Of a stretch of 64,000 nucleotides of DNA, positions 55,259 to 63,945 are shown one piece after another; position 1 is the stretch's first letter, and each line of letters opens with the position of its first letter. Source of the DNA: Gammaproteobacteria bacterium (GTDB lineage Bacteria > Pseudomonadota > Gammaproteobacteria > Eutrophobiales > Eutrophobiaceae); assembly GCA_947480335.1 (NCBI GenBank), contig CANKCB010000009.1, positions 41,313-105,312 of the forward strand, in the 5' to 3' direction. Position numbers and translations under genes: made by a program. The notes under the pieces were generated by a model. That model ran no database searches, was not told where the DNA came from, and saw nothing but the letters and a program-made list of their open reading frames with translations.

Positions 55259-55723
55259 TCACTCGCTGCGAAATACTGCATCCGGTATCCACCATTCCTC
55301 GATTACCTGACAGGCCAGATCCTGATGAGCGGACTTTTCGGCAAAGGCAATAAATTCGAGGAAGCGCCGGATTACCAGTTGTTGTTGATCGGTCAGCGAT
55401 TCCAGTCGCGGCGGTTCACGGTCTGGCGGTCGCAGATTGTTTAATAAGGCATCAATTGCCTCCGAGCCTTTATCGAGATGCCGCACGGCATATTCTATAA
55501 AACAGGGCAGATAATGGCGCCAGGAACCGGGGTCTAGATAACCGAGTCCCCAGCAATACTGTTCCAGATAGCGATCAGAGATACCGTCTAAAGCGGGATC
55601 AAACGGTGATGCAGTACGGTATTCATCCAGATCGTTGCCGCCACGCAAGGTGAGCGCCGGGCGGTTTTTCATGTCTATGGCAAACGCCACAAACACATTC
55701 ATGATTAACTCATCCTGATGCAT
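55259..55723 (-). CDS. Uncharacterised cytosolic protein
   Basis: About 154 residues from the ATG at 55723, which lies 2 bp after the stop of the DUF2721-like gene (TAGTCATG); the frame is open further but would overlap that gene. Acidic and aromatic-rich, with RYLEQYCWGLGYLDPGSWRHYLP (pattern only) and a C-terminal QVIEEWWIPD. Resembles DUF6714-type proteins. No function can be named. Confidence 0.7.
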   Translation of the reverse strand: MHQDELIMNVFVAFAIDMKNRPALTLRGGNDLDEYRTASPFDPALDGISDRYLEQYCWGLGYLDPGSWRHYLPCFIEYAVRHLDKGSEAIDALLNNLRPPDREPPRLESLTDQQQLVIRRFLEFIAFAEKSAHQDLACQVIEEWWIPDAVFRSE

Positions 55724-55725
55724 GA

Positions 55726-56163
55726 CTAGTTCCTGCCGATACGCACGCTGGAGGTGGCGTGCATGATTTCCTTCAAAAAGTAAATCAGCGCGGTAATCAG
55801 ACACAGCATCGCCGTGATGAACAGAAAGGCCACCGGTATCGAAGTATCAAAGGCAACAAACGCGCCCAGAAACAGGATTGCAATCACCAGAGATATTAGC
55901 AATGCGGTAATCGTACACAGCGTGATGGAGCGGTTGATACATTTGCCACGCCTCGCCAGTGAGCGCAGTTCATTTTCGATTTGTTCCCGCGTATGCGTCT
56001 CAGTTGGCGTCATGATTTCCAGCACCCGTGACCTGTCAATAATACGGGCAAAGCGCGTGGTCATCACCGACAGCATCGAACCGATGCCGGTAAGCAAAAA
56101 TACTGGCGCGACCGAAAGCTGGATCACATGGGCGACAGAGGTAATAGCAGAATCTTCAAACAT
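55726..56163 (-). CDS. DUF2721-family membrane protein
   Basis: 145 residues. The conserved cytosolic motif TRFARIIDRSRVLE (about 37-50) lies between a first hydrophobic segment (about 10-32) and two strong helices (about 85-108 and 113-133). Matches the DUF2721 family layout. Function unknown; translated just ahead of the next gene. Confidence 0.8.
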   Translation of the reverse strand: MFEDSAITSVAHVIQLSVAPVFLLTGIGSMLSVMTTRFARIIDRSRVLEIMTPTETHTREQIENELRSLARRGKCINRSITLCTITALLISLVIAILFLGAFVAFDTSIPVAFLFITAMLCLITALIYFLKEIMHATSSVRIGRN

Positions 56164-56262
56164 GGTCGGGCCTCGGTATCTTAAGACTATGTAAGTAAAT
56201 GATAATGGATTCCTGTGAAGATTGTTATCGTCCGGGTAACGAGCCGGATTGAATAGTGTATT

Positions 56263-56814
56263 TCAGAATCCTGGGTGGCTGGTAATAAACTCCACTTCTT
56301 CCGGTGTGGATGACCGTCCAAACACAGCATTGCGATGCGGATAACGCCCGAATTTCTCAATGATGGCCTTGTGCTTGAGTTCATATTCCAGATTCATCGC
56401 AATGCCGTTAGATTCAAACAGTTTTACAGCTTGTGCATGGATCAACAGAGATTCGCTGTGCATCAATGGCATGTACAGAAAGCTGCATTCAAGAGGATTC
56501 AGTTGTGAGCTGGCACCACAGCGTATGGCCTCCTGCGCAAGAACCAATGCAAGGGGATCACAGGCAAAGGCCAGCGGAGAGTTGCGATACATGTTGCGGG
56601 AAAACTGATCGAGCACGATGATTTCTGCCAACCTGCCTCTGGCCGTTTCTCGCCATTCATACAACTCGGCGCGAGCGGCCTGAGCATGCAAGTTTGAAAA
56701 ACGGTCGATAATCAGGGTATCCAGTTCATCACTTTTGACAAACCACTGAGCCGACCTGATTTCTTCAAACCAGAAGGAGAGTACGTCGTTGTAGTTTAAA
56801 ATATAGCCTGACAC
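56263..56814 (-). CDS. DUF924-family protein
   Basis: 183 residues: VLSFWFEEIRSAQWFVKSDELD (start pattern), LAEIIVLDQFSRNMYRNSPLAFACDPLAL and LMHSESLLIHAQAVKLFE are the DUF924 conserved blocks. A TPR-like all-helical cytosolic protein. Biochemical role unknown. Monocistronic. Confidence 0.88.
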   Translation of the reverse strand: MSGYILNYNDVLSFWFEEIRSAQWFVKSDELDTLIIDRFSNLHAQAARAELYEWRETARGRLAEIIVLDQFSRNMYRNSPLAFACDPLALVLAQEAIRCGASSQLNPLECSFLYMPLMHSESLLIHAQAVKLFESNGIAMNLEYELKHKAIIEKFGRYPHRNAVFGRSSTPEEVEFITSHPGF

Positions 56815-56855
56815 AGAATTATGATAATGCCCATGACCGCAATATAGCCAGCTTC

Positions 56856-56910
56856 AGTTCACAGTAATGATGAAATCAAGCTATATGAATTGTTACTATG
56901 ACCCTCATTC
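56856..56910. repeat. Copy A of a hairpin-forming repeat (decayed)
   Basis: It matches 58416-58465 in its core (TTCACAGT-ATGATG-AA-CAAGCTAT and GAATTG, then CCCTCATT). The right arm is kept and the left arm is lost, so the long hairpin of copy B cannot form. Non-coding, between DUF924 and SOUL genes. Confidence 0.55.
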
Positions 56911-57073
56911 TCATGGTGAGACCTGACCGCGGTTGCGGTTGTTTATATCAACCAGCGCTATGTGCGATGCCGTACAGCATCGACACAGCAATCAACTCAA
57001 TATTGACAATGTTCGGGGCAATGCCCTATACACTTAAACGGTGAACAGCCGACGTATCAAGAGTGTATTCAAA

Positions 57074-57754
57074 ATGAGTCGAAAACTACAGTTTTTCGCA
57101 ATTACAACAATTGGATTAATCCTAAGCGAGGGAGCTATGGCAATAGAGGAGCCGGCATTCGAGATGCTGGAAAAATTCGGGAATATTGAGATACGGCAAT
57201 ATCACCCGGTTATTGTGGCTGAGACCTTTGTTGATGGGGACATGGGGTCGGCCTCGAGTAGAGGATTTCGACTGATTGCCGACTATATTTTTGGCAACAA
57301 CCAGTCCTTGCGCGGATCCGTGGAAAAGGCATCAGAAAAAATTGCCATGACTGCGCCAGTTTTGGTTGAACCCATTGCGCGATCGGAAAAGATCGCCATG
57401 ACTGCCCCTGTGAATATTGAGCCGCAAGGTGATTCCGTTGACGGGATAATGCATAGCCAGCGTTGGCGTGTACAGTTTTCAATGCCCAGCGAGTATTCGT
57501 TGGCAAGCTTGCCTAAGCCTCTGAATCCGGCAGTCACCTTAAGAGAGGTACCGGGTAAACGTTATGCAGTTCTCGTCTTTTCAGGGCTCGCAGGCGAAGA
57601 CAAGGTGCAACAAAAGACCGAAGAACTCCTGACTTGGCTCAAGGGAAAAAACAGGAGGGCCATTGCCTCGCCACAATTGGCGCGCTACAACCCGCCCTGG
57701 ACACTGCCATTTTTGCGAAGGAACGAAATATTAGTGGAAGTTGCTGTACCGTAA
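57074..57754 (+). CDS. SOUL/HBP haem-binding-family protein, exported
   Basis: About 226 residues from the ATG at 57074, which gives a clean Sec signal peptide (cut near AMA); a GTG at 57041 is possible. SOUL motifs: YHPVIVAETFVDGDM, FRLIADYIFGNNQ, a doubled KIAMTAPV segment (about 90 and 105), and the tail NPPWTLPFLRRNEILVEV. Binds haem or other porphyrins in animals and plants; bacterial role not established. Confidence 0.88.
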   Translation: MSRKLQFFAITTIGLILSEGAMAIEEPAFEMLEKFGNIEIRQYHPVIVAETFVDGDMGSASSRGFRLIADYIFGNNQSLRGSVEKASEKIAMTAPVLVEPIARSEKIAMTAPVNIEPQGDSVDGIMHSQRWRVQFSMPSEYSLASLPKPLNPAVTLREVPGKRYAVLVFSGLAGEDKVQQKTEELLTWLKGKNRRAIASPQLARYNPPWTLPFLRRNEILVEVAVP

Positions 57755-57969
57755 CGTATACACGTTTACAGGGGTGGTTGACGCCATATGCTGAATCCAC
57801 CCTCTGAATAAGATGAACTGTTGCTGTAATCCCCTGCAGGAGTGTGCTGACGAACAGACGCAGATCCTGTCGAATACTATATTTAACGTCGGCTAATACT
57901 ATTCAACCTCTCGCCCGCGAGTAGACGCTGGGTATTATTTCTTGCCACCATTCTACCAGAGAACGAAAA

Positions 57970-58326
57970 ATGAACCATTCCATGAAGGCTGATAACGCGA
58001 CACACCCTAAAGAAATGCACTCCTGTATTGAGGCATGCAGTCACTGCCACGCTACCTGCTTGCATACGGCCATGATTCACTGCCTCAACACCGGAGGCGA
58101 CCATGTGGATGCAGATCATTTCCGATTGATGATGAACTGTGCTGAAATATGCCAAACATCCGCTAACTTCCAATTATCCGGCTCATCGTTCCATGTCGCG
58201 CTCTGCGGTATCTGCGCAGATATTTGTGAGGCTTGCGCGAAAAGCTGCGAAGCCATCGGTGGAATGGATGATTGTGTCAAAGCATGCCGTGATTGCGCCG
58301 CCAGCTGCCGGAAGATGTCCACCTAG
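57970..58326 (+). CDS. Csp-like four-helix copper-storage protein (DUF326)
   Basis: 118 residues with about 17 Cys and many His, spaced as CxxxC and CxxC along helices: CIEACSHCHATC, CAEIC, CGICADICEACAKSC and CVKACRDCAASC. This lines a four-helix bundle with thiolates, as in Csp3, the cytosolic Cu(I) store. No signal peptide, so cytosolic. Fits the copper theme with the oxidases and DUF411. Confidence 0.9.
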   Translation: MNHSMKADNATHPKEMHSCIEACSHCHATCLHTAMIHCLNTGGDHVDADHFRLMMNCAEICQTSANFQLSGSSFHVALCGICADICEACAKSCEAIGGMDDCVKACRDCAASCRKMST

Positions 58327-58394
58327 AGTTGATTGAAATTAGATGCGTTATCAACATTAATACTGCTCATTCCGCTACTGCGCCCATTATGTTT

Positions 58395-58458
58395 TGAGGG
58401 TCAGAGAATCAATTCACAGTGATGATGGAAGCAAGCTATGAATTGATTCTTTGGCCCT
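58395..58458. repeat. Copy B of the hairpin-forming repeat
   Basis: GAGGGTCAGAGAATCAATTC and GAATTGATTCTTTGGCCCTC form a ~21-bp stem (only G-U type mismatches) around a 22-nt loop. On the minus strand it follows the core-like GTCTAAC (58470-58476) after the cassette gene. So it may be a long, right-end-degenerate attC of that cassette. Confidence 0.6.
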
Positions 58459-58469
58459 CATTATCTGTT

Positions 58470-58476
58470 GTTAGAC
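58470..58476 (-). other. attC-like left core site of the 58.5-kb cassette
   Basis: On the minus strand GTCTAAC, 11 bp after the corrected stop of the membrane-protein gene and directly before the long hairpin. The expected right core GTTAGAC is not seen; only a weak ATAATGGGC is present at 58381-58389. Confidence 0.4.
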
Positions 58477-58486
58477 AGCATTGGTT

Positions 58487-58832
58487 TTAGGAAGGGCTCA
58501 ACACGTAGACGTCCAGGAATGAATAAGCAATCCAGAGGATGCCTAAGATAGTCAGCCCCGCCACCGACACGGCGCTTACGACCAGGAACATGAAGTAGTC
58601 CGCGCGCGCCGCCCTTCAGTATCGATTCGCCGCTTTGGCTTGCCTTGAACGCTCCGAGAAAGCCGCCGCCGAAGACCAGCGTGGCAAAGATAATCAGCAC
58701 GATCGCAACGATCCAGCGAACGGGCTCGACCAAGGCTTCGCCTTCTCTACCGGAAGCGAATGCGGGCATTGTCTTTAGCAGCAGGACTAGGCTCTGAAAT
58801 GCAGTCAGGAAAATGTGGCGGTTAGTGCGCAT
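58487..58832 (-). pseudogene. Cassette-borne small membrane protein, frameshifted
   Basis: From ATG 58832 the frame encodes a signal-like N-terminus and one strong helix (WIVAIVLIIFATLVFGGGFL). It then shifts at a GC-repeat (58601-58614) into a basic, improbable tail ending at 58461. Deleting one base there restores a third-helix protein (DYFMFLVVSAVSVAGLTIL ... VYVLSPS) that stops at 58487, just before the attC-like site. Total length 346 nt = 3x115+1, as one inserted base predicts. Sequencing error or real mutation; function unknown. Confidence 0.7.
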
Positions 58833-58856
58833 GGCCGTAATTTCTTTTCCGGTACT

Positions 58857-58988
58857 GCCTAACAAGTTACTAATGAGAAAGGAGGAGAGATAATATTATA
58901 TAGACGGCAATGCGAGACATAAGAACCCCTCCTTATTGATCATTGACTTAGGTAAAGATAAACAACTTACAGAGATTTATCCAGTTTT
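58857..58988 (-). other. attI-like repeat, copy 2
   Basis: Second copy of the ~131-bp sequence at 36998-37128; 58886-58924 is identical to it. On the minus strand it ends ATTAGTAACTTGTTAGGC: a L-like box next to the core GTTAGGC, then the cassette gene. The arrangement resembles attI1, which ends CTAAAACAAAGTTAGGC. No integrase is adjacent. Confidence 0.55.
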
Positions 58989-59210
58989 CAGGTTCATTAA
59001 CACAATTCACTCAACAGGTTTATGCGGGTAAAAAGTGCTTTTCTACTGGATTCCCGCCTCGGCTCTAGCTCCTCGAGCGCTGTTCCAGACGCGCTTCTAC
59101 CTGCTGCATTCATGCAGTCGTGCTTCGCCCTCAGTCTCCGTTCCGGACTCGACTCTACCGATTCCATCCCTGTAGGCGTTCGCTGGAAGACGCATAGGGT
59201 TTCTTTCTCG
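58866..59210. other. 345-bp region without a full-size gene
   Basis: The first 123 bp belong to attI-like copy 2 (with its small ORF). The rest (59040-59200) contains an inverted match to 63692-63728, around TGGATTCCCGCCTCGGCTCT, and other REP-like sequence. A 91-codon plus-strand ORF here (59022-59297) overlaps the peptidase gene and is Ser/Arg-rich without family features. Confidence 0.6.
58870..58920 (-). CDS. Possible 16-codon ORF in attI-like copy 2
   Basis: ATG with an excellent Shine-Dalgarno AAGGAGGGG 5-6 bp upstream. It encodes MSRIAVYIILSLLLSH and stops just before the L-like box. It shares the first 12 residues with the copy at 37007-37060 and then diverges. Stronger SD than most genes here, which favours translation. 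Confidence 0.35.
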   Translation of the reverse strand: MSRIAVYIILSLLLSH

Positions 59211-59813
59211 TTAGACCGGTACGCCTGTGCTGACGCGATCGCGCAGTTCGGTCAGCATTTGTTTCTCGTTCATCTCGGTCGCCCAGGCGGGGCGTAGTTG
59301 AAAGTGTGGCTGGTCGGTGATGGTTTTCCAGTTGCCGCCCCATTCGAGTCCGAGCTCGGTGCCGAGTACGCCAACAGCCTTGTATTTGGGTGAGTCTGTC
59401 AGATAGTTTGTACCTTCAAACACACCGACATCAAATGCGATGCCGAAGTTATGGTTTGAGTAGCCGCCTTTCGCTTTGGTGACGATATTGCCGGGAGTGG
59501 TGCGGCCCTGGGCATACAGTGCGTCCTGTTCTTCGTAGGTACGCAGGCCGCTGATGATTTTGATACGTATGCCGTTATCGGCAGTTTTCTGCACAAGTGC
59601 GCGTGCCAGTTTTTGTACCGGTGGTAGCAAGGTGGCGATCACTTTCTCGCTACGTGCATCGACGGGTTCGACACTCGATAATACGGTGGCTGTTGCAGGG
59701 TCAGGTTTGACGATTTTTTTGTAGATGGCTTCCCAGGTTTCAGGACCTGCCTTGCCATCCACGGTTACACCGAGTGCACCTTGTATCGCCGAGATCATTT
59801 CTTCATTTTTCAT
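59211..59813 (-). CDS. M15-family peptidase with a peptidoglycan-binding domain
   Basis: 200 residues from the ATG at 59813 (GGGAG upstream). N-terminal PG-binding-1 domain (MISAIQGALGVTVDGKAGPETW), a linker, then the LD-carboxypeptidase/CwlK-type catalytic domain. Zinc ligands are in NHNFGIAFDVGVF (His and Asp) and DQPHFQL (His), with SGLRTYEEQ and YAQGRT conserved. No signal peptide, as in phage endolysins. No holin or phage gene is near, so it is an orphan lysin-like gene beside the cassette region. Confidence 0.88.
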   Translation of the reverse strand: MKNEEMISAIQGALGVTVDGKAGPETWEAIYKKIVKPDPATATVLSSVEPVDARSEKVIATLLPPVQKLARALVQKTADNGIRIKIISGLRTYEEQDALYAQGRTTPGNIVTKAKGGYSNHNFGIAFDVGVFEGTNYLTDSPKYKAVGVLGTELGLEWGGNWKTITDQPHFQLRPAWATEMNEKQMLTELRDRVSTGVPV

Positions 59814-59858
59814 TTGTGCTCCCACATGGATAGAAGAGGAGAGAGGGTGCCAGCTGGT

Positions 59859-60662
59859 CTAGCTGAATAATTCGTGCAGTTTTTGCCCCGGGTTGTCTGC
59901 TTTCATAAATGCTTCACCGACCAGATACGCATTCACTCCATGACGACGCATCAGTGCGATGTCTTCACGGGTGTGGATGCCGCTTTCAGTGATCACCAGC
60001 CGGTCCGGGTACACATCCCGCAACAGGCCGATAGTTGTGTCCAGATCTGTTTTAAATGTATGCAGGTCACGGTTATTGATACCGATCATGGGTGTACGCA
60101 GCCGTTGTGCGCGTTCGAGTTCTTCGCGGTTATGCACTTCCATCAGCACATCCAGACCCAGATCAATAGCGAGCCAGGCGAGTTCCTGTAACAGCTTGTC
60201 ATCCAGTGCAGCCACGATCAGCAAAATGCAATCGGCACCGATCACGCGCGATTCATAAATCTGGTACGGGTCGACCATGAAATCCTTGCGCAGTACCGGT
60301 AGCTTGCAACTGTTTCTGGCCGCGATCAGGAATGCATCTTCTCCCTGGAAGAAATCACGGTCAGTCAGGATCGATAGACAGGTGGCACCGCCTTGTTCAT
60401 ACGACTGAGCAATCGAGACCGGATCAAAATCCGCACGGATGATGCCCTTGCTCGGTGAGGCTTTCTTGATTTCGGCAATCACGGCAGACTGGCCGGAGGT
60501 AACCTGTTTGCTCAGTTCAAAAAAGAACCCTCGCGTGTGGTCAGTATCCCTGGTCTCAGCCTTGATGGTGTCCAGCGATTTTGCTGCCTTGCGTTCAGCC
60601 ACCTCCTCGTGTTTGCGTTTGAGGATGCGGGTGAGTATGTCTGATTGGGTCGATGTATTCAT
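59859..60662 (-). CDS. trpC: Indole-3-glycerol-phosphate synthase
   Basis: TIM-barrel decarboxylating cyclase of Trp synthesis, monofunctional (267 residues, no TrpF fusion). Motifs: IAEIKKASPSKG, LRKDFMVDPYQIYESR, IGINNRDLHTF and ITESGIHTREDI, all family-typical. Last gene of trpG-trpD-trpC, 38 bp after trpD. Confidence 0.97.
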   Translation of the reverse strand: MNTSTQSDILTRILKRKHEEVAERKAAKSLDTIKAETRDTDHTRGFFFELSKQVTSGQSAVIAEIKKASPSKGIIRADFDPVSIAQSYEQGGATCLSILTDRDFFQGEDAFLIAARNSCKLPVLRKDFMVDPYQIYESRVIGADCILLIVAALDDKLLQELAWLAIDLGLDVLMEVHNREELERAQRLRTPMIGINNRDLHTFKTDLDTTIGLLRDVYPDRLVITESGIHTREDIALMRRHGVNAYLVGEAFMKADNPGQKLHELFS

Positions 60663-60700
60663 GGTCTTGTATGATACTGGTCGCTAAGGCCAGAATGGGG

Positions 60701-61729
60701 TCAGTATTTTTCGGCCAGTATTGTGGTCAGTTTGATTAAGTCGTCCAGCTTCTTCCTCGCCGAGCCGTCAGCCAGTGCTTTCTCAGCCAGCCTGATACCT
60801 TGTTCCAGCGTGCTGGCAATGTTAGACGCATAAATCGCGGCACCGGCGTTCAGTACCACGATGTCGCGGGCAGTGCTGGGCTGGTTGTCGAGTACCGAGC
60901 GCATGATGGCATGGCTTTCCTCAATATTGGCGACAGTAATATCTTCCAGTCTGCCGCGCTTTAACCCAAATTGTTCCGGTGTGATCGTATAGTTGCTGAC
61001 CTGTCCGTCTTTCAGTTCGGCAACGTTGGTAGGCGCAGCGATGCTGATCTCGTCCATACCATCGTCAGAATGTACAACCAATACATGGTTATTACCGAGC
61101 GCTTTCATTACCTCGGCCAGCGGTGTGACCAGATGCTTTGCATAGACGCCGATCAACAGATTCGGTACGCCAGCCGGATTGGTCAACGGCCCGAGTAAAT
61201 TGAAAATGGTGCGTATGCCAAGTTCCTTGCGAGGAGCCGCTGCGTATTTAGTCGCGCTGTGGTGTGCGGGGGCAAACATGAAACCGACACCAACCTGATG
61301 GATACAGTCAGCTACCTGTTCCGGCGGCAAACCGAGTTTGACTCCGGCGGATTCAAGCACATCGGCACTTCCGCTGCGACTGGATACAGAACGATTATTA
61401 TGTTTGGCCACACGGGCACCTGCCGCGGCAACGACAAATGCGCCTGTGGTGGAAATATTGAATGTATGCGTGCCATCGCCTCCGGTGCCAACGATATCGA
61501 CCAGGTTTTCGCCCTGCACATTAACTTTCAATGCAAAGCCGCGCATGACGGTGGCAGCGGCGGCGATTTCTTCAATTGTTTCGCCTTTCATTCTTAGACC
61601 AACCAGAAAGCCGCCTATCTGGGCCGGCGTGGTTTCTCCCAGCATGATGCTGCGCATGACCGCCTGCATTTGTTCGCCAGCCAGATCTTCGCGGTTTAAT
61701 ACTTTTGCCAATGCTTGTTGGATGTTCAT
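60701..61729 (-). CDS. trpD: Anthranilate phosphoribosyltransferase
   Basis: Joins anthranilate and [23 protein letters not shown] (glycine-rich PRPP site), [18 protein letters not shown] and [12 protein letters not shown] are diagnostic. 342 residues. Lies 7 bp after trpG. Confidence 0.97.
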   Translation of the reverse strand: MNIQQALAKVLNREDLAGEQMQAVMRSIMLGETTPAQIGGFLVGLRMKGETIEEIAAAATVMRGFALKVNVQGENLVDIVGTGGDGTHTFNISTTGAFVVAAAGARVAKHNNRSVSSRSGSADVLESAGVKLGLPPEQVADCIHQVGVGFMFAPAHHSATKYAAAPRKELGIRTIFNLLGPLTNPAGVPNLLIGVYAKHLVTPLAEVMKALGNNHVLVVHSDDGMDEISIAAPTNVAELKDGQVSNYTITPEQFGLKRGRLEDITVANIEESHAIMRSVLDNQPSTARDIVVLNAGAAIYASNIASTLEQGIRLAEKALADGSARKKLDDLIKLTTILAEKY

Positions 61730-61736
61730 GCCGGTT

Positions 61737-62318
61737 TCAGCCTGTGATGTTCAGAAAATTTTGCAGCAGTTGATGACCGGAGTCAGTCAGTATTGATTCT
61801 GGATGAAACTGCACGCCGTAAATCGGTAGCGTTTTATGTCGTAACCCCATCACTTCGTCTACACTGGCGTCTTTATTGCGGGTCCAGGCGGTGATTTCGA
61901 GATTAACCGGCAATGGCGCCTTCACGATCAAGGAATGATAACGGGTGGCTGTGAACGGATTGGCGAGGCCCTGAAAAATATCAGTATTGTTATGATAAAT
62001 CGGTGAGGTCTTACCGTGCATGACTTGTCTGGCATGGAGTACCTGGCCACCCATGGCCTGACCGATACACTGATGACCGAGGCATACGCCCAATATCGGG
62101 TAACGACCCTGCAGCTTGTGGATGATTTCCAGTGAGATGCCAGCTTCGTTCGGAGAACAGGGACCGGGAGAAATGACAATGCGTTCCGGGTTCAACTTGA
62201 CGATTTCGTCGATGTTGATCTTGTCATTGCGATACACGCGCACGTCTTCGCCCAGCTCGCCCAGATATTGCACCAGGTTGTAGGTGAACGAGTCATAATT
62301 GTCGATCATTAACAGCAT
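61737..62318 (-). CDS. trpG: Anthranilate synthase, glutamine amidotransferase component
   Basis: Class I GATase that feeds ammonia to TrpE. Start chosen at 62318 ([15 protein letters not shown]; 193 residues). Motifs: [25 protein letters not shown] with the catalytic Cys, and QFHPESILT with His/Glu. The long open frame upstream is not family-like. trpE is not adjacent: purT lies upstream on the other strand. Could also serve folate synthesis with PabB. Confidence 0.95.
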   Translation of the reverse strand: MLLMIDNYDSFTYNLVQYLGELGEDVRVYRNDKINIDEIVKLNPERIVISPGPCSPNEAGISLEIIHKLQGRYPILGVCLGHQCIGQAMGGQVLHARQVMHGKTSPIYHNNTDIFQGLANPFTATRYHSLIVKAPLPVNLEITAWTRNKDASVDEVMGLRHKTLPIYGVQFHPESILTDSGHQLLQNFLNITG

Positions 62319-62484
62319 AACGCCGGGTCTTCCAGTCAAAATCTGTGCATAGAATAGCCGATTTGCAGGATTATTTCCTGTCATGTGTCTGTGCCGGTTT
62401 GGTCGCCTGTACACAGGGGCTCAGGGCCGGTTTTTAGGTTATTATGCTGCTCATTCATACATGACATGAGACGGGCAAAAAATC

Positions 62485-63627
62485 ATGAAAAAAATATTAC
62501 TGTTGGGGTCAGGTGAGCTGGGCAAGGAGTTTGTCATCAGCGCCAAACGTCTGGGTTGTTATGTCATTGCCTGTGACAGTTACGCCGGCGCCCCGGCAAT
62601 GCAGGTGGCCGATGAATTCTGTGTATTTAGTATGTTGGATGAAATTCCACTGCGAGCGGCAATAACAAAATACCAGCCGGATTTGATTGTGCCCGAGATT
62701 GAGGCAATCCGGACCGAGGTGTTGCTCGAGGTCGAGAAGGAAGGGTTTGTCGTTATCCCCAGTGCGCGTGCGGCGAACCTGACCATGAATCGGGACCGCA
62801 TCCGTGATGTGGCTGTTGGTCTGGGTGTGCGTACGGCGCGGTTTGCCTATGCAGAAACGGCAGGGGAATTAATGGCACAGTCTGCTGCAATTGGTTTTCC
62901 GGTGGTGATCAAGCCGGTGATGAGTTCATCCGGTAAAGGGCAGAGCGTGGCACAGACGGCAGCCGACATTCAGAAGAGCTGGGACTATGCCTGTGCCGGT
63001 ATGCGCGGTGATCGCAAGAAAGTGATCGTGGAGGAGTTCATCCGCTTTGAATTTGAGATTACCTTGCTGACCATCCGGCAACGAAATGGCAAAACCCTAT
63101 TCTGTGAACCGATAGGGCATGTGCAGGAACGCGGGGACTACCAATACAGCTGGCAACCTCAGGCAATGCAGTCGGATTACTTAAAGGCCGCGCAGCAGAT
63201 GGCAGAGACGGTCACCTCTGATCTGGGTGGTGCCGGTATTTTTGGTGTTGAGTTTTTTGTGACCAAAGAAGAAGTCATATTCAGTGAATTAAGTCCGAGG
63301 CCGCATGATACCGGCATGGTCACTTTAATCAGTCAGAACCTGAGCGAGTTTGATCTGCATGCGCGAGCCATACTCGGTTTGCCTATCCCACAGATAGATA
63401 CGACCGAAGGTGCGAGTGCGGTGGTGCTGGCGAGCAAGGACGGAGTTCAGCCGCGCTATACCGGCATCGAACAGGCGTTGAGTGAACCCGGAGTGGATGT
63501 GCGTATTTTTGGTAAACCGACCACACGCCCGTACCGACGTATGGCCGTGGCACTGGCCAAAGGTAGCAACGCACTGGCCAGAGCCCGGGCGGCAGCCGCG
63601 AAGATAACAGTTGTCAGTGAGGGGTGA
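62485..63627 (+). CDS. purT: Formate-dependent GAR transformylase
   Basis: ATP-grasp enzyme converting GAR and formate to FGAR, the folate-independent route for the third purine step. [20 protein letters not shown] at the start, [14 protein letters not shown] (ATP loop) and [15 protein letters not shown] are purT hallmarks. 380 residues, slightly short of the usual ~392. Its last codons (Ser-Glu-Gly-stop) lie inside the TGAGGGG heptamer repeat that follows. Confidence 0.96.
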   Translation: MKKILLLGSGELGKEFVISAKRLGCYVIACDSYAGAPAMQVADEFCVFSMLDEIPLRAAITKYQPDLIVPEIEAIRTEVLLEVEKEGFVVIPSARAANLTMNRDRIRDVAVGLGVRTARFAYAETAGELMAQSAAIGFPVVIKPVMSSSGKGQSVAQTAADIQKSWDYACAGMRGDRKKVIVEEFIRFEFEITLLTIRQRNGKTLFCEPIGHVQERGDYQYSWQPQAMQSDYLKAAQQMAETVTSDLGGAGIFGVEFFVTKEEVIFSELSPRPHDTGMVTLISQNLSEFDLHARAILGLPIPQIDTTEGASAVVLASKDGVQPRYTGIEQALSEPGVDVRIFGKPTTRPYRRMAVALAKGSNALARARAAAAKITVVSEG

Positions 63628-63638
63628 GGGGTGAGGAG
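63618..63638 (+). repeat. TGAGGGG heptamer repeat, three units
   Basis: TGAGGGG TGAGGGG TGAGGAG, overlapping the purT stop codon. It is the inverted complement of the CCCCTCA tract at the window end. Confidence 0.8.
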
Positions 63639-63824
63639 TCAGACGTCGCAAGTCAGTCGGTGAGCCATCGCGTCATTCAGGCGGTAGAGCGAAGCAGGAG
63701 CCAGAGCCGAGGTGGGAATCCAGTGAAAAAATTGTTCCAGTTAGCACAGGAATAGTATTTGCCAGAAAACGCGATGTGTCAGTTAACGAATCCTGAAACA
63801 GATAAGGAAATATTCTATAACTGG

Positions 63825-63847
63825 ATTCCCGCCTGCGCGGGAATGAC
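63825..63847. repeat. REP-like palindrome
   Basis: ATTCCCGC-CTGC-GCGGGAAT followed by GAC; a second partial copy without the left arm lies at 63881-63898. This pattern is a widely dispersed intergenic repeat in Proteobacteria. Confidence 0.7.
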
Positions 63848-63945
63848 GGCTCAAGGTTTTCGTTCTCTCTAAGCCAGTATGCCTGCGCGGGAATGACGAT
63901 GGAGTTTCAAAAAATACTTGTCAGGTCTGAAAGTTCGGCCACAAT

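Noticed and set aside
59022..59297. Plus-strand ORF of 91 codons
   Set aside because: Ser/Arg-rich with no family features, made of dispersed-repeat sequence, and overlaps the well-supported M15 peptidase on the other strand.
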